Shown here: positions 12,925-13,013 of the stretch, piece by piece | Numbering within the stretch: the first letter of the stretch is position 1 | Layout of the letters: each line of letters starts with the position of its first letter | Assembly (NCBI GenBank): GCA_022571535.1 | Contig: JACZXR010000018.1 | Coordinates: 1 to 13,013 of the forward strand | From: Deltaproteobacteria bacterium | Lineage (GTDB): Bacteria; Desulfobacterota; Binatia; UBA9968; CAXXLF01 | Direction of reading: 5' to 3' | DNA length: 13,013 nt | Made by a program: the position numbers and the translations under genes | Notes under the pieces: generated by a model | What the model was told of the DNA's origin: nothing | Seen by the model: the letters and a program-made list of their open reading frames with translations, nothing else | Databases searched by the model: none

Positions 12925-13012
12925 CTTCGGAGTCCGAGCCGCTTTCCAGCGGTTTCAGTTCGAGCAAATCGCGAATTCGGGGTTGAACCACTTCCCCCTC
13001 GTGGGTCACCAG
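12860..13012 (-). CDS. Possible 3' end of a minus-strand gene leaving the window
   Basis: One minus-strand frame is open from the window edge to TGA at 12862-12860: LVTHEGEVVQPRIRDLLELK, then PLESGSDSEATSESETS and a short tail. It converges on and overlaps the TIGR04255-like ORF by 65 nt. The first part reads like a real protein C-terminus; the last ~20 residues do not. It may be a gene truncated at the same breakpoint as TIGR04255, or chance. Confidence 0.2.
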   Translation of the reverse strand: MVTHEGEVVQPRIRDLLELKPLESGSDSEATSESETSETLFCNVGIHPSV

Positions 13013-13013
13013 C

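Overview
The window (13,013 bp) looks like chromosomal DNA from a Gram-negative, probably uncultured bacterium that can insert selenocysteine. The signs are a peptidoglycan-sugar recycling pair (AmgK/MurU type), a split glutamine-dependent NAD+ synthetase, RsmI, intergenic arrays of 7-nt repeats, and a short glutaredoxin-like gene with in-frame TGA codons. I cannot name the species. Desulfobacterota, NC10 or Nitrospirota-like lineages would fit, but that is a guess.

Layout. 1-294: flanking DNA with a decayed C-terminal remnant of a type I restriction specificity subunit (HsdS). 295-2046: an apparently intact IS1380-family insertion sequence with 20-bp perfect terminal inverted repeats and a transposase on the minus strand. 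2172-2867 (+): a ZIP-family divalent metal transporter. 2868-3011: heptamer-repeat DNA. 3012-4934 (-): an AmgK-like sugar kinase followed by a MurU-like nucleotidyltransferase. The two are separated by a ~100-bp repeat element that seems to have inserted into an overlapping stop/start junction, leaving a 13-bp duplication that preserves both the stop and the start.

5150-9070 (-): a cluster made of a glutaredoxin-like selenoprotein gene (8846-9070), a possible 27-aa ORF overlapping the next start by ATGA, a GH65 disaccharide phosphorylase and a GT4 glycosyltransferase. The selenoprotein gene is easily missed because ordinary ORF calling stops at its TGA codons. It has a UPYT active site at residue 13 and a second TGA three codons before a TAG stop, giving a Uxx-stop C-terminus. 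A stem-loop lies 3' of each TGA.

9172-10942 (+): divergently transcribed genes for the nitrilase-type glutaminase subunit and the NadE-type synthetase subunit of NAD+ synthesis. 10943-11320: about 370 bp of degenerate heptamer repeats. 11324-12187 (+): rsmI. The 3' end of the window is an accessory or decaying region: an uncharacterised ORF with a signal-like N-terminus overlaps the end of rsmI, followed by a half-length TIGR04255-family protein and a possible minus-strand ORF running off the end.

The strongest leads are the double-TGA selenoprotein and the repeat insertion that split amgK from murU. No CRISPR array, tRNA, rRNA or recognised phage-defence operon was seen.
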